Of a stretch of 64,000 bases of DNA, positions 48,941 through 58,816 are shown one piece after another. Each line of letters opens with the position of its first letter. The first letter of the stretch is position 1. The position numbers and the translations under genes were made by a program. The notes below the pieces were generated by a model. The model saw nothing but the letters and a program-made list of their open reading frames with translations, made no database searches and was not told the origin of the DNA. This stretch comes from Desulfobacteraceae bacterium (lineage in GTDB: Bacteria; Desulfobacterota; Desulfobacteria; Desulfobacterales; Desulfosalsimonadaceae), in the NCBI GenBank assembly GCA_021737565.1, contig JAIPDS010000001.1, positions 1 through 64,000 on the forward strand, written 5' to 3'.

Positions 48941-50155
48941 ATGATGCCTGTGCAAGAAAATGCCAGGGTGATGATAATTGCGGGAGAAACCTCCGGGGAC
49001 AATCACGGTGCGCGCGTTGTGCGTGAAATGTCTTTTAAAAGCGGGCGCCTTGAATTCTGCGGCATCGGGGGCCCCAGAATGAAACAGGCCGGGGTTGAAA
49101 TAATCACTGATGCAGGCTCGCTTTCAGTGGTGGGTATAACCGAGGTTTTTTCAAAACTGCCCGCGGTATTCCGGGAAGCCTCCCGGATAAAAAAAGAGAT
49201 GCTTAGCCGCCGGCCCGATCTGTTGATTTTAATAGATTTTCCGGATTTCAATCTTCATATGGCAAAATTTGCCAGCAAGAACAAGGTGCCTGTGCTCTAC
49301 TATATAAGCCCGCAGGTGTGGGCCTGGCGAAGAGGGCGGGTGCGCAGAATAAAAAAGTACGTGGAACACATGGCGGTAATTTTGCCGTTTGAGGCCGATT
49401 TTTACAGAGAACACGGTATTTGCGCAACGTTTGTCGGCCACCCCCTGCTGGATCATTATGCAGAAAAAGACAATGGCGATGCGGAAGAAGACAATGGCGA
49501 TTTTCCGGATGCCCGGCATTCCGATCAAACCGTGCTCGGTCTTCTTCCCGGTTCGCGCAAAAGCGAGATTGCCAGAAACCTGCCGGTTATGCTTGCCGCG
49601 GCCCGCAGGCTTGAAAGCAGGATCAGCGGCATAAAGTTTATTGTTTCAATGGCCCCGGGAATAGACCGGTATTTTATGGAAAATTTTACAGGGCCTTACA
49701 GGGATGTGCTCGATATTGAAATACATTCCGGCGCCATTGAAGATGTGCTAAGGCTATGCAGGCTTGTGGTGGCGGCATCCGGGACCGTGACCCTGGAGGC
49801 GGCCATTTTCGGGGTCCCCATGGTGATTGTTTACCGCGTCTCTCCGGTAAGCTTTCTGCTGGGCCGGATGCTTGTCAGCGTGGAGCACATAGGGCTTGCA
49901 AATATTATTGCAGGAGAGCGGGTGGTGCCCGAGTTGATCCAGAAACAGGCTGAACCTGCTCAAATCGCACGTACGGCTGCGGCTCTGCTTTCTGATCCCG
50001 ATTCGCTTGACCGCCTGCGCCGCAGGCTGCGCTCTGTAAGGGCGATGCTGGGAGAGCCGGGGGCGTCGGCGAAGACAGCCGACATTGCACTTTCAATGAT
50101 CCGGCGCAAAAGGTTTGGCTCCGGGTCATGTAAAAACAATTTCTGCGAGCTTTGA
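48941..50155 (+). CDS. lpxB: Lipid A disaccharide synthase
   Basis: A 404-aa GT19 glycosyltransferase joining lipid X and UDP-diacylglucosamine. MIIAGETSGDNHGARVV, GIGGPRMKQAGVEII, YYISPQVWAWRRGRVRRIKKYVEHMAVILPFEADFY, LLPGSRKSEI and ASGTVTLEAAIFGVPMVIVYR are the family motifs. A short acidic insert with a repeated DNGD (EKDNGDAEEDNGDFPD) follows GHPLLDHYA and is probably a surface loop. The ATG lies 1 nt after the Gfo/Idh stop; the track start is 11 codons early. The stop overlaps msbA by 1 nt. Confidence 0.95.
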   Translation: MMPVQENARVMIIAGETSGDNHGARVVREMSFKSGRLEFCGIGGPRMKQAGVEIITDAGSLSVVGITEVFSKLPAVFREASRIKKEMLSRRPDLLILIDFPDFNLHMAKFASKNKVPVLYYISPQVWAWRRGRVRRIKKYVEHMAVILPFEADFYREHGICATFVGHPLLDHYAEKDNGDAEEDNGDFPDARHSDQTVLGLLPGSRKSEIARNLPVMLAAARRLESRISGIKFIVSMAPGIDRYFMENFTGPYRDVLDIEIHSGAIEDVLRLCRLVVAASGTVTLEAAIFGVPMVIVYRVSPVSFLLGRMLVSVEHIGLANIIAGERVVPELIQKQAEPAQIARTAAALLSDPDSLDRLRRRLRSVRAMLGEPGASAKTADIALSMIRRKRFGSGSCKNNFCEL

Positions 50156-51948
50156 TGAGTATTAAACCAAAAATAGAACTGCGATCCAGGCACAAAAGGA
50201 TACTGGAATATATACGGGAAAGCTGGGGCAAGCTCGCCGTGGCAATGTTTTGCATGGTAGTGGTCTCTGCAACCACTGCTGCCACGGCCTTTATTGTCAA
50301 GCCTGTGCTCGACGACATTTTCATTAAAAAAGACGAGCGGATGCTTTTTCTGCTGCCCCTTGCGGTCATGGCAATTTATGTGCTGCGGGGTGCGGGCATG
50401 TACGGCCAGGAATTTTTGATGCACTATGTGGGCGAAAACATTATCCGGAAGCTGCGGGAAAATCTTTATGACAAGATCTCAGATTTGCCCCTTTCCTTTT
50501 TCCAGAAGGAAAAGACCGGGGTGCTTATGTCCAGAATCACCAATGATGTCAACATAATCAAGAATATGGTCTCCACGGCGGTTACAGGCGCATTAAAGGA
50601 CTGTTTTACGATTATAGGCCTGATATTCGTGATTTTCTACCGGGACTGGAAGCTTGCCCTGCTCGCCATGGTGGTTTTGCCCGCGGCGGTTATCCCCATA
50701 TATGAATTCGGGCGCCGCATAAGACGGTTTTCCACCCGCAGCCAGGAATCAATGGCCGATCTTAACGCGTTTCTGCATGAAACTTTTGCCGGCAACAAGA
50801 TAGTCAAGGCATTTGGCATGGAGCCTGATGAAAAAGCCCGCTTTTTTGACAAAAACAGAAGCTATTATCATTATGAGATCAAAACTTTCCGCATAAAAGC
50901 CTTAAGTTCGCCTGTGATGGAGCTTATCGGAGGCATAGGGGTCTCTCTTGTGATCTGGTACGGCGGCTATGGTGTGATACACGGGACCTCAACACCGGGA
51001 ACCTTTTTTTCCTTTATGACCGCTGTCATGATGATGTATGCGCCCATAAGAAAGCTTTCCAGGCTGAATAACGCGATTCAGCAGGGCATGGCCGCAACAG
51101 ACCGGGTTTTTGATATCCTGGAAACAGAATCAGATATTGTGGAGCCGGAAAATCCCAGTCCCATGCCGGCCCCTCCCCACACAGTGGCGTTTGAGAACGT
51201 TTGGTTCGGATATGAAAAGGAAGAGCCTGTATTAAAAGATATAGACCTTGAAGTGCGCCCGGGCGAGCGCCTTGGAATAGCGGGAACAAGCGGTGGCGGC
51301 AAAACCACCCTGGTGAATCTGATTCCAAGATTCTATGATGTCACCTCGGGTAGTGTTAAAATAGACGGCATTGATATCAGGGAGCTGGCCGTGGCCGACC
51401 TGCGAAGCCGCATTGCCGTGGTGACCCAGGAGCCCATTCTTTTCAACGACACGATCGGGGCCAATATCGCATACGGTAAAAAAGGCGCCACCAGGGAGCA
51501 GATACTGGATGCGTCACGGGCCGCCTATATTTACGATTTCATCCGGCGGCTGCCGAAAGGACTGGATACCGTGATAGGAGAGCTTGGCAGCAGGCTGTCC
51601 GGAGGTGAAAAACAGCGTATGTGCATAGCAAGGGCCCTGCTAAAGGATGCCCCTATACTTATTCTCGATGAAGCCACCTCAGCCCTGGATGCAGAGGCCG
51701 AGCAACTGGTCAAAAAAGCCCTGGAAAACCTGATGGCAGGCCGAAGTTCTTTTATTATAGCACACCGGCTTTCAACAATCGTGGAAGCGGATAGGATAAT
51801 TGTGCTTGCCAGGGGCGGGATCGCAGAGCAGGGCACCCACAAATCGTTGCTTGAGACAAAAGGGGAATATTACAGACTTTATTATCAGCAGTTTTCAGAG
51901 ACCCCGGCAGAAAATTCCCAAGACTCAATGCGCGGAGCAGCCGAATAA
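50155..51948 (+). CDS. msbA: Lipid A export ABC transporter/flippase MsbA
   Basis: A 597-aa half-transporter: six membrane helices in the first ~320 residues, with the MsbA-like coupling segment LPLSFFQKEKTGVLMSRITNDVNIIKNMVS, then an ABC domain with Walker A GTSGGGKTTLVNLIPRFYD, Q-loop TQEPILFNDTI, signature LSGGEKQRMCIARAL, Walker B PILILDEATSALD and H-loop AHRLSTI. It flips core-lipid A to the periplasmic face. ATG 50155 overlaps the lpxB stop by one base (TGATG). Confidence 0.94.
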   Translation: MSIKPKIELRSRHKRILEYIRESWGKLAVAMFCMVVVSATTAATAFIVKPVLDDIFIKKDERMLFLLPLAVMAIYVLRGAGMYGQEFLMHYVGENIIRKLRENLYDKISDLPLSFFQKEKTGVLMSRITNDVNIIKNMVSTAVTGALKDCFTIIGLIFVIFYRDWKLALLAMVVLPAAVIPIYEFGRRIRRFSTRSQESMADLNAFLHETFAGNKIVKAFGMEPDEKARFFDKNRSYYHYEIKTFRIKALSSPVMELIGGIGVSLVIWYGGYGVIHGTSTPGTFFSFMTAVMMMYAPIRKLSRLNNAIQQGMAATDRVFDILETESDIVEPENPSPMPAPPHTVAFENVWFGYEKEEPVLKDIDLEVRPGERLGIAGTSGGGKTTLVNLIPRFYDVTSGSVKIDGIDIRELAVADLRSRIAVVTQEPILFNDTIGANIAYGKKGATREQILDASRAAYIYDFIRRLPKGLDTVIGELGSRLSGGEKQRMCIARALLKDAPILILDEATSALDAEAEQLVKKALENLMAGRSSFIIAHRLSTIVEADRIIVLARGGIAEQGTHKSLLETKGEYYRLYYQQFSETPAENSQDSMRGAAE

Positions 51949-51968
51949 TAAAAACGGCACAAAGCCCC

Positions 51969-53201
51969 ATGAAAATCAATACAATAGTCAACCGCTTTAT
52001 TTTAAAAGAACTTATCCCCCCGTTTTTAATGAACATGGGGTTTTTCATGTTTGTCTTTCTGATGCGAGAGATTCTGGAAATCACCAACATGGTTGTCAAT
52101 TACCGGGTGAATCTCGGGGTCTTTTTGCTGATGATTTTTTATTCCATGCCCTATTTTCTTGTTTATATCATTCCCATGTCAGTGATGATGAGCGTTCTTC
52201 TGACATTTCTGCGCATGTCTGCCGACAATGAAATCGTGGCGTTAAAATCCGGAGGCGTAAGCCTGTATCATATGCTGGCACCGGTAATGCTCTTTGCCGC
52301 AGCAGGCTGTGTTGTTACCGTGTTTATGGCGGGATACGGCATGCCCTGGGGCAGATATTCCTACGAGCAGCTTGCCATGGAAGTGGCCCAGTCCAATTTT
52401 AATATCGGTTTAAAGGAACGCCGGTTCATAGACAGTTTTGACGATGTAATGATTTATGTCAATGAAGTGGATATGAAAACCCGGAAAATGAAAGGGGTAT
52501 TTATAGAGGATAGCCGGGGAGAAGGCCCGGGCAGGACTGTGGTGGCTCCTGAAGGTCATCTTTTTGAGGGAGACGAACCTGATATCTTTATGATACGGCT
52601 TTACAGAGGAATTATCAGTCAGGGGCGGCCCGGAAACAAGACTGTCCATGCAACCCGGTTTAATACCTATGATATCAGGCTTGATCTTAAAAGTGCAGGC
52701 TCCGGGGCCGGCTCCAGAAGCAAGGACGAAAAAGAGATGAGACTGGGTGAGATGCTCGATTACCTTAATACGGCAAAGGAGCACGGCAAAAAATATCATT
52801 CCGTTCATCTGGAATTTCACAGGAAATTTTCAATACCGTTTGCCTGCATAGCCCTTGCCTTACTGGCCATGCCGCTCGGGATCAGGACGGTTACAGCCAG
52901 AAAATCAGCCGGTCTGGGTATAGGACTGGTATGCTTTCTTCTTTATTACCTTATTTTGTCGGGAGCAATGGTGCTGGGAGAGTCCGGCATGTATCATCCC
53001 GCCCCCTTGCTCTGGTTTCCGAATATAGCGATTGGGGGGCTCGGCCTCTATTTGCTTGTAAAGGCGGCAAATGACAGTCCTACAGCTTTGTCTGCTGTAT
53101 TCGGAAAGTTAAGGGGTGTGATCATGAGGCTGATACCGGAGAAAAAGCAAAGCAACACCCCCGGGGACCCGGGCCGGGCAGGAAAGGGACCGCAACCATG
53201 A
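51969..53201 (+). CDS. lptF: LPS export permease LptF
   Basis: A 410-aa YjgP/YjgQ permease. Three N-terminal helices with the coupling-type motif MSADNEIVALKSGGVSLYHML, a periplasmic beta-jellyroll (RRFIDSFDDVMIYVNEVDMKTRKMKGVFIEDSR) and three C-terminal helices starting EFHRKFSIPFACIALALLAMPLGI. With LptG and the ATPase LptB it extracts LPS from the inner membrane. The first of two paralogous permeases here; order F then G is by convention and could be swapped. Confidence 0.9.
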   Translation: MKINTIVNRFILKELIPPFLMNMGFFMFVFLMREILEITNMVVNYRVNLGVFLLMIFYSMPYFLVYIIPMSVMMSVLLTFLRMSADNEIVALKSGGVSLYHMLAPVMLFAAAGCVVTVFMAGYGMPWGRYSYEQLAMEVAQSNFNIGLKERRFIDSFDDVMIYVNEVDMKTRKMKGVFIEDSRGEGPGRTVVAPEGHLFEGDEPDIFMIRLYRGIISQGRPGNKTVHATRFNTYDIRLDLKSAGSGAGSRSKDEKEMRLGEMLDYLNTAKEHGKKYHSVHLEFHRKFSIPFACIALALLAMPLGIRTVTARKSAGLGIGLVCFLLYYLILSGAMVLGESGMYHPAPLLWFPNIAIGGLGLYLLVKAANDSPTALSAVFGKLRGVIMRLIPEKKQSNTPGDPGRAGKGPQP

Positions 53202-54301
53202 GCGTAATCCATCGCTATATTACTGTTTCGTTTCTAAAGTATTTCTCCCTGGTGCTAATCATGGTTGTGGGTATTTATCTTGCCGTTGATTTTATCGGCA
53301 AAATTGATAATTTCATCGAATCCGGACGCCCGCCCGGCTCGGCCGTGCTTTATTTTCTCTTTAAGATTCCTCTTATCATATCCCAGATAACCCCCCTGGC
53401 AGTGCTTCTCTCAGTGCTGATCATATTCGGGCTTATGAACAAGAACAATGAGATCATTGCGCTTAAAACCGGGGGGGTAAGTTCCTTTTATCTTCTTGTT
53501 CCGGTGGCGGTACTGGGTGTTTTATTTTCATCCTTTCTGTTTGTATTTTCCGAAACAGTGGTGCCCATAACAGCAGCCAGGGCTTCTTTTATAGAAGATC
53601 ATGAAGGAAACGATTCCCGGGCCGTATCTTTGAGAAAGAAGAATATCTGGATTCGTCATAACGGCAGAATTGTGCATATACAGCATTATCATCCGGCAGA
53701 AGACGTGCTTTACGGAATAACCATTTATGGATTTGATTCCGAATTCAATCTGATCCGGCGTATTGACGCTGTATCAGCAGCCTATGACCAGGGAGGGTGG
53801 GTGCTTTATGATTGTGCGGAGCAGATCCTGGGCGGCGATAAGGAACAAAGCCGGGATAAAGAGGCCGAAATTATAGTCAGCAGGCACCACGCTGAATTAA
53901 GGGAGCCGGGCCTGGATCTTAAGCCCGAGGACTTCAGGAAGCTGGCCAGGGATGCCGAAGAAACAAGTTTTACAGAGCTGTGGCAATATATTGAAAGAAC
54001 CAGGGCCGAAGGCTATGATGCGACAAAATACAGGGTTGACCTGCATGCAAAGGTAGCTTTTCCCGTGGTCTGCCTGGTTATGAGTCTCATGGGGGGGTGT
54101 CTTGCGCTTAAGGGGAAAACCGGCGAAGGGATGGCGGCCAGCTTTGCCTACGGTATCGTGACAGCGTTTGTTTACTGGTCGGTTTACAGCTTCTGCCTTT
54201 CACTCGGCTATGGCGAAGTACTTCCGGCCTGGCTGTCTGCATGGACTGCAAATATTTTGTTCGGATTTGCGGCGATGTTTCTGCTGCTGGGTCTGGGATA
54301 G
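53198..54301 (+). CDS. lptG: LPS export permease LptG
   Basis: A 367-aa YjgP/YjgQ permease, starting 4 nt inside lptF (ATGA). YITVSFLKYFSLVLIMVVGIYLAVDFIGKIDNFIE, NKNNEIIALKTGGVSSFYLL, the jellyroll (KKNIWIRHNGRIVHIQHYHPAEDVLYGITIY) and DLHAKVAFPVVCLVMSLMGGCLAL are typical. Partner of LptF; lptB, lptC, lptA, lptD and lptE are not in the window. Confidence 0.92.
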   Translation: MSVIHRYITVSFLKYFSLVLIMVVGIYLAVDFIGKIDNFIESGRPPGSAVLYFLFKIPLIISQITPLAVLLSVLIIFGLMNKNNEIIALKTGGVSSFYLLVPVAVLGVLFSSFLFVFSETVVPITAARASFIEDHEGNDSRAVSLRKKNIWIRHNGRIVHIQHYHPAEDVLYGITIYGFDSEFNLIRRIDAVSAAYDQGGWVLYDCAEQILGGDKEQSRDKEAEIIVSRHHAELREPGLDLKPEDFRKLARDAEETSFTELWQYIERTRAEGYDATKYRVDLHAKVAFPVVCLVMSLMGGCLALKGKTGEGMAASFAYGIVTAFVYWSVYSFCLSLGYGEVLPAWLSAWTANILFGFAAMFLLLGLG

Positions 54302-54317
54302 CGGGATTTGGTTTTTT

Positions 54318-55466
54318 ATGGGAGATCTGAGAAAAAGAACTGAGCGTCTCATGCACACTGACACCGTCCGGGACGACAGGATCCTGGCCGGCCTGCTATA
54401 CTGGGCATCGCGGGTATACGGCGGTGCGGTCAGGCTAAGAAATTTTTGTTTCCGCAACGGCGTTTTCCAGACAAGGGCGCTTCCGTGCAGGGTTATCTCG
54501 GTTGGAAATATTACGGTGGGCGGTACCGGGAAAACCCCCATGGCGATATACATGGCAAAACTTATACAGCAGATGGGATACCGCCCTGCGGTACTGAGCC
54601 GCGGCTACAAGGGCGGGGCGGAAAAAGACGGCGCGGTTGTCAGCGACGGCCGCAACCTGCTTGCAGATTTTCAAACCGCGGGAGACGAGCCTCTTCTCAT
54701 GGCCTGCCGGCTAAACGGCGTGCCGGTGCTCGTGGGCGGCAACCGCTATAAAAGCGGCATGCGGGCTGTTGCAGAATTTGATCCGGATATGATCATTTTG
54801 GACGACGGGTTTCAGCACCGGGCAATCTACAGGGATCTTGATCTGGTGTTAATGGATGCAAGGCAGGGGGCAGGCAATGGATTCCTGCTTCCAAGGGGAG
54901 TCTTAAGAGAGCCGGTTTCCGGGCTCGGCCGTGCTCATGCGCTTGTGGCAACGCGTGTCAACCAGGCTCCGGATTTTGCAGGCGCGGTTGATGCAGCGCC
55001 CGGCATTCCGGTCTTCCGTGCAAATCATGATCCCTATGTCGCAGGTATATATCCCGGAAATGATGATTCTGCTGTTTCGGCGTCAGGCCTTTCAGAGTCA
55101 TACGACTTTTCATTAATGGAGAACCGGCGTATATTCGCTTTTTCCGGGATCGCACAGAACCTGGAGTTCAGGGATATGCTGGAGTGTCGCCTTGGGAAAC
55201 TTTCCGGGTTTTCAGGGTTTGCGGATCATCATTCTTACACGCAAAAAGACCTTCAGGCTATTGTGGAAGCCTCGAGGAAAAGTTCCTGCGAACTTCTTGC
55301 TACCACGGATAAAGACTTTGTAAGGATCGCGGGCAGACTGCCCGCCTCTGTCAGTGTCGCGGTCATTGGTGTTCACTTGGTTTTTACGGATACGCAGGAA
55401 GAAGACAGATTCGCCGGTTTTGTAAGGGAGAAACTGGCGGGCCGAATAAGGGAAGTCAGGCAATGA
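54318..55466 (+). CDS. lpxK: Tetraacyldisaccharide 4'-kinase
   Basis: A 382-aa membrane-associated P-loop kinase forming lipid IVA. Walker A lies in VISVGNITVGGTGKTPMAIYMA (about 60-80), followed by AVLSRGYKGGAEKDGAVVSD, GDEPLLMACRL, DMIILDDGFQHRAIYRDLDLVLMDA and the C-terminal FSGIAQ ... DHHSYTQKDLQAI. ATG 54318 gives a normal length; the track start is 50 codons early inside lptG. The stop overlaps the downstream kinase gene by 4 nt. Confidence 0.94.
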   Translation: MGDLRKRTERLMHTDTVRDDRILAGLLYWASRVYGGAVRLRNFCFRNGVFQTRALPCRVISVGNITVGGTGKTPMAIYMAKLIQQMGYRPAVLSRGYKGGAEKDGAVVSDGRNLLADFQTAGDEPLLMACRLNGVPVLVGGNRYKSGMRAVAEFDPDMIILDDGFQHRAIYRDLDLVLMDARQGAGNGFLLPRGVLREPVSGLGRAHALVATRVNQAPDFAGAVDAAPGIPVFRANHDPYVAGIYPGNDDSAVSASGLSESYDFSLMENRRIFAFSGIAQNLEFRDMLECRLGKLSGFSGFADHHSYTQKDLQAIVEASRKSSCELLATTDKDFVRIAGRLPASVSVAVIGVHLVFTDTQEEDRFAGFVREKLAGRIREVRQ

Positions 55467-56122
55467 GTTTGAAGATAACAAGGCGTTTAATGGAAGAACT
55501 GCCAGCACAGGTGCTTTCAAGGGGGAGGTGGGGCAATGCCGATCTTATCCGCCTTGTTTTTAACTCAAATCAATACACCATCAAGGATTTTTCACCATGT
55601 CCGCTTATTGTGAAAAAAATCTGGGGAAAGTGGATGGTGAGGCGGGAGTACCGGGCTTTTCTCCGGCTTGAAGGTATAAAGGGCATCCCTGAAGAACCTT
55701 TTATGCTGGATGCATATGCGGTCGGCTACAGGTTCGTGCCCGGCAAAACCCTTCGCGCGGCCGGGGCAGATGAAATCCCGGACGGGTTTTTCCCGGAACT
55801 CGAAGAACTGGTGCACCGGATGCATGAAAGAAATATTGTTCATCTGGATCTTAGGAACAGGCGCAATATCCTGATTGACGAACAAGGCTCTCCCGTGCTG
55901 CTAGATTTTCAGTCCTGCCTTGATTTAAATTTCATACCGAGTGCCTTTCACAGGCTGCTTAAGGAGGTCGATCTTTCAGGCGTTTACAAGAGCTGGCTCG
56001 GGCTGCGTCCGGATCTTATGGACGAGGCCAGAAAGGACCGCCTGCAGCGTCTTAACCGCAGGAGAAGATTCTGGATTTTCAGGGGATATCCAATGGGGAC
56101 AAGGGGAGGGAGAAGGCGGTAA
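55463..56122 (+). CDS. WaaP/InaA-like small kinase, LPS-associated
   Basis: A 219-aa protein-kinase-fold protein. The beta3 Lys is in QYTIKDFSP, the catalytic loop is IVHLDLRNRRNILID (HxDxxxxN) and the metal-binding Asp is in LLDFQS, with Gln where protein kinases have Gly. Family resemblance is to RIO-like/InaA/WaaP kinases that phosphorylate inner-core LPS sugars. Overlap with lpxK by 4 nt supports an LPS role. The basic C-terminus (RRRRFWIFRGYPMGTRGGRRR) may sit at the membrane. Substrate (Kdo, heptose or other) is not determined. Confidence 0.7.
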   Translation: MSLKITRRLMEELPAQVLSRGRWGNADLIRLVFNSNQYTIKDFSPCPLIVKKIWGKWMVRREYRAFLRLEGIKGIPEEPFMLDAYAVGYRFVPGKTLRAAGADEIPDGFFPELEELVHRMHERNIVHLDLRNRRNILIDEQGSPVLLDFQSCLDLNFIPSAFHRLLKEVDLSGVYKSWLGLRPDLMDEARKDRLQRLNRRRRFWIFRGYPMGTRGGRRR

Positions 56123-56139
56123 AAATTATCCTGTTTTCT

Positions 56140-56730
56140 TTAAATCGGCCGTACAAAGGTAAATATATACAGCACCACGTAACAGATCCCCACAGCCGCC
56201 ATGTTTCGCAGCCCGTGGTTTTGGGCAAAGCTTTCCCTGTCGAATTCAAAAAGTCTTTTGGCGTTAAAAAAGCTGTTTACAGTCGGCATGTAGGGGCGCA
56301 CCCGGTTGCAGTATTCTTGATAATCCGGGCCGAATACTCCGGATAAAAGCTCTTGCTCCCGTTTTACCCTGTTTGTCATGTAAAAACAGTAAATAATGAT
56401 GCAGGCCAGCATAATCCACGGGTTGCCGGTCATCATAAGGATTCCGAAGACCAGGAAAAAACGGCCGATATACATGGGGTTGCGCACAAACATGTAAGGG
56501 CCGTGAGTGGTAAGCTGTTTTTTTGTCTTAATGGTTGCAAAGCACCAAAGCTGTATTATTTCACCTAAAACCGATACTGCAAGGCCGGGCAAAAACCATC
56601 TTTTATCAAGCAGGGGCAGGATCAGGACAAAGATAACAAGAATAAGGGGGATGCGCAGCTTAAGAAAGGTTTTTCTCGCCTTTCTGTTGTTAAACAGGTT
56701 ATTTATGCGCTCAATTATGGATAAGGTCAT
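56140..56730 (-). CDS. Isoprenylcysteine carboxyl-methyltransferase-like membrane protein
   Basis: A 196-aa protein with four or five membrane helices. The C-terminal half has TTHGPYMFVRNPMYIGRFFLVFGILM and EQELLSGVFGPDYQEYCNRV, the SAM-binding signature of the ICMT/PEMT (NnrU-like) family. Bacterial members methylate diverse lipids or unknown substrates, so no reaction is assigned. Its stop is 18 nt from the convergent kinase gene. The start is 4 nt after the kdsB stop, so it is cotranscribed with kdsB and waaA. Confidence 0.8.
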   Translation of the reverse strand: MTLSIIERINNLFNNRKARKTFLKLRIPLILVIFVLILPLLDKRWFLPGLAVSVLGEIIQLWCFATIKTKKQLTTHGPYMFVRNPMYIGRFFLVFGILMMTGNPWIMLACIIIYCFYMTNRVKREQELLSGVFGPDYQEYCNRVRPYMPTVNSFFNAKRLFEFDRESFAQNHGLRNMAAVGICYVVLYIFTFVRPI

Positions 56731-56733
56731 GTG

Positions 56734-57483
56734 TTAAGTCTTTCTTTTTAATTGGTCTGTTACCTTTTCAAGATCCTCGGGCCGGTCCACGCTTATACCT
56801 TTATTTTCGGTTATCTCCACATGTATATCAATGCCGTTTTCAAGAAATCGCAGCTGTTCCAGTCTTTCAATTTTTTCAAGCCGCCCCCGGCCGAGGCTGA
56901 CAAACTCGTCAAGGGCTTTTCTCCGGAAGGCGTATAAGCCGATATGACAAAGGTATTCTGCTTCTTCTTCATCTACGGGATAAGGAATAGGGGCCCGGGA
57001 AAAATACAAGGCCCTGCCGTCCGGCGCTATCGCCACCTTGACCCTGTCGGGATTTTGCGCGGCTTGCAAATCCATTCTATGGGCCAGGGTTGTTACGGAG
57101 GTTTTCGGCTCGGCAAAGGGCCGGATCAAAACAGATATCATCTGTGGATCAAGAAGAGGTTCGTCGCCCTGGATGTTTACGATCACCTCGTGGGGCTCTA
57201 TGTTTAAGCGGGAAGCGGCCTCATGCACCCGGTCTGTCCCGCTTTTATGATCGTGCCTGGTCATGATGACGGGTATGTCAAGCGTGCGCGCTGCATCGCA
57301 GATTCTTTTATCGTCTGTGGCAAGAATAACCCGGCTTAACTCCGGGCATTGTGCAGCCCGGGTGTAGACGTGCCAGAACATTGGCTTGCCGCAAATTTGC
57401 GCCAGGGGTTTTCCGGGGAATCTGGTGGATGCGTATCGTGCCGGTATTATGCCACAGCATTCAGGCAATCCGGGACTGTCCAT
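56734..57483 (-). CDS. kdsB: CMP-Kdo synthetase (3-deoxy-manno-octulosonate cytidylyltransferase)
   Basis: A 249-aa nucleotidyltransferase activating Kdo as CMP-Kdo. [75 protein letters not shown] and [14 protein letters not shown] are the family motifs. AAAGGAGGT 3-4 nt before ATG 57483 fixes the start, which overlaps the end of waaA by 23 nt. It supplies the substrate of the upstream gene product. Confidence 0.96.
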   Translation of the reverse strand: MDSPGLPECCGIIPARYASTRFPGKPLAQICGKPMFWHVYTRAAQCPELSRVILATDDKRICDAARTLDIPVIMTRHDHKSGTDRVHEAASRLNIEPHEVIVNIQGDEPLLDPQMISVLIRPFAEPKTSVTTLAHRMDLQAAQNPDRVKVAIAPDGRALYFSRAPIPYPVDEEEAEYLCHIGLYAFRRKALDEFVSLGRGRLEKIERLEQLRFLENGIDIHVEITENKGISVDRPEDLEKVTDQLKRKT

Positions 57484-58777
57484 AAGACCTCCTTTGCCGG
57501 CCCTGATGCATAAGGTATTCTTCTATCATGTGGCAGGCCTTTTTTGTCCCGCCCCTGCGGGCGGCTATATACCGGTTTGCCTTTGTTCGCATGTTTTCTT
57601 TTTCAGCAGTATTTTCAAGCTGGTTTAACAGCTGCCGGGCTGCCGCCTGCCAGTTGTTTTCCCTGAGCACAAGCCCGCGGGAAAAAATTTCCTTTCCAAC
57701 CCATAAAAAGTTCTCCCAGTAAGGGCCTATAACAGGCCTGCATCCCTGGACAACGGGCTCCAGGAAATTCTGCCCGCCCAGCGGGGCAAGGCTTCCGCCC
57801 ACGAATACCGCATCGGCTCTCTGGTAAGCATGTGAAAGCTCTCCGAATTTATCCCACAGAATTATTGTGCCGGTTTTTGCGGCACTGCCAAGTTTTGAGC
57901 GGAGCTGCCATGATCCTTCCATTGCCGCAAGTTCGTGCTTCCAGTGATTTATCCTGTGCATGTGCCTGGGAAACAAGCCTATGATTGCATCCGGATAATG
58001 CGAATGCACATGTTTTATAATGTTTTTGACCTTGTTTTCCTCCTGCCTGCGCACAGATCCCAGTATTATGAATTTTGCTTTTGAATCAATTAGTTCGGCC
58101 AGGGCGCTCTTCTGATCGCCGTCTTTTTCAGTGGGCAGACTGTCAAATTTCATGTTGGGCATCATGGATACTATGTCTTTGCCGAAAAGGCCTGCAAATC
58201 TGGCTGAATCCTCCTCTGATACCGCGAGGATTTTCTCGGGCCGCACCTTTTGCAGTAATCTGCGGCATATTTGATAGAAGAACAGGCTTTTTGGGGTGAT
58301 TCTGCCGTTTATGATCCAGGCCGGCCGCTTGCGGATTTTTAATGCATACAACAGCCCCGGCCAGATTTCTGTTTCAAGAAGCACAACAAGTCCGGGATTT
58401 ACCTGGCCAACAGCTTTTTTCATTATTTCCGGCCTGTCAAACGGGCACCATCCCAAAAGCAGGGTGATGCCGCTGGAGCCGGCGCAAATATCGGCCCTGG
58501 CTTTTTCCAGTATGTCCATGCCCTGGCGGGTATTGGTGGTAACAAGTATCCTTAAGGGTCTGGCCGGTGATAGTTTGCGAATCAGGGAGCAGGCCAGATA
58601 GGCTTCCCCGCCGGAGGCCGCCTGGATCCATAGTCCCGCCCCGGGCAAAGGAACTAAGAGCTTGCGCGCTTCAAAGCTTTGCCTTAGCCTGGAACTGATG
58701 CGCAAAACAGGAATAAGAAGCTGCCAGCCGAGATCATAGAATTTCAGAGCAATTTTAAGGAAACCGTATTGGTTCAA
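57461..58777 (-). CDS. waaA: 3-deoxy-D-manno-octulosonic acid transferase
   Basis: A 438-aa GT30 enzyme that transfers Kdo from CMP-Kdo to lipid IVA. An N-terminal membrane-proximal segment is followed by [21 protein letters not shown] (catalytic Glu region), [45 protein letters not shown] and [34 protein letters not shown], all diagnostic. The start is TTG at 58777; the frame has no ATG before the conserved region and upstream lies a stop. It heads the minus-strand waaA-kdsB-ICMT-like unit. Confidence 0.94.
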   Translation of the reverse strand: MNQYGFLKIALKFYDLGWQLLIPVLRISSRLRQSFEARKLLVPLPGAGLWIQAASGGEAYLACSLIRKLSPARPLRILVTTNTRQGMDILEKARADICAGSSGITLLLGWCPFDRPEIMKKAVGQVNPGLVVLLETEIWPGLLYALKIRKRPAWIINGRITPKSLFFYQICRRLLQKVRPEKILAVSEEDSARFAGLFGKDIVSMMPNMKFDSLPTEKDGDQKSALAELIDSKAKFIILGSVRRQEENKVKNIIKHVHSHYPDAIIGLFPRHMHRINHWKHELAAMEGSWQLRSKLGSAAKTGTIILWDKFGELSHAYQRADAVFVGGSLAPLGGQNFLEPVVQGCRPVIGPYWENFLWVGKEIFSRGLVLRENNWQAAARQLLNQLENTAEKENMRTKANRYIAARRGGTKKACHMIEEYLMHQGRQRRSYGQSRIA

Positions 58778-58816
58778 TTTTAAACTTTTTAGGTAATCGA
58801 TTAAGCGCTGTACCCT

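Noticed and set aside
49466-49503. DNGD duplication in LpxB as a functional insert
   Set aside because: Short acidic loop from a GACAATGGCGAT duplication outside conserved motifs; likely a neutral slippage event.
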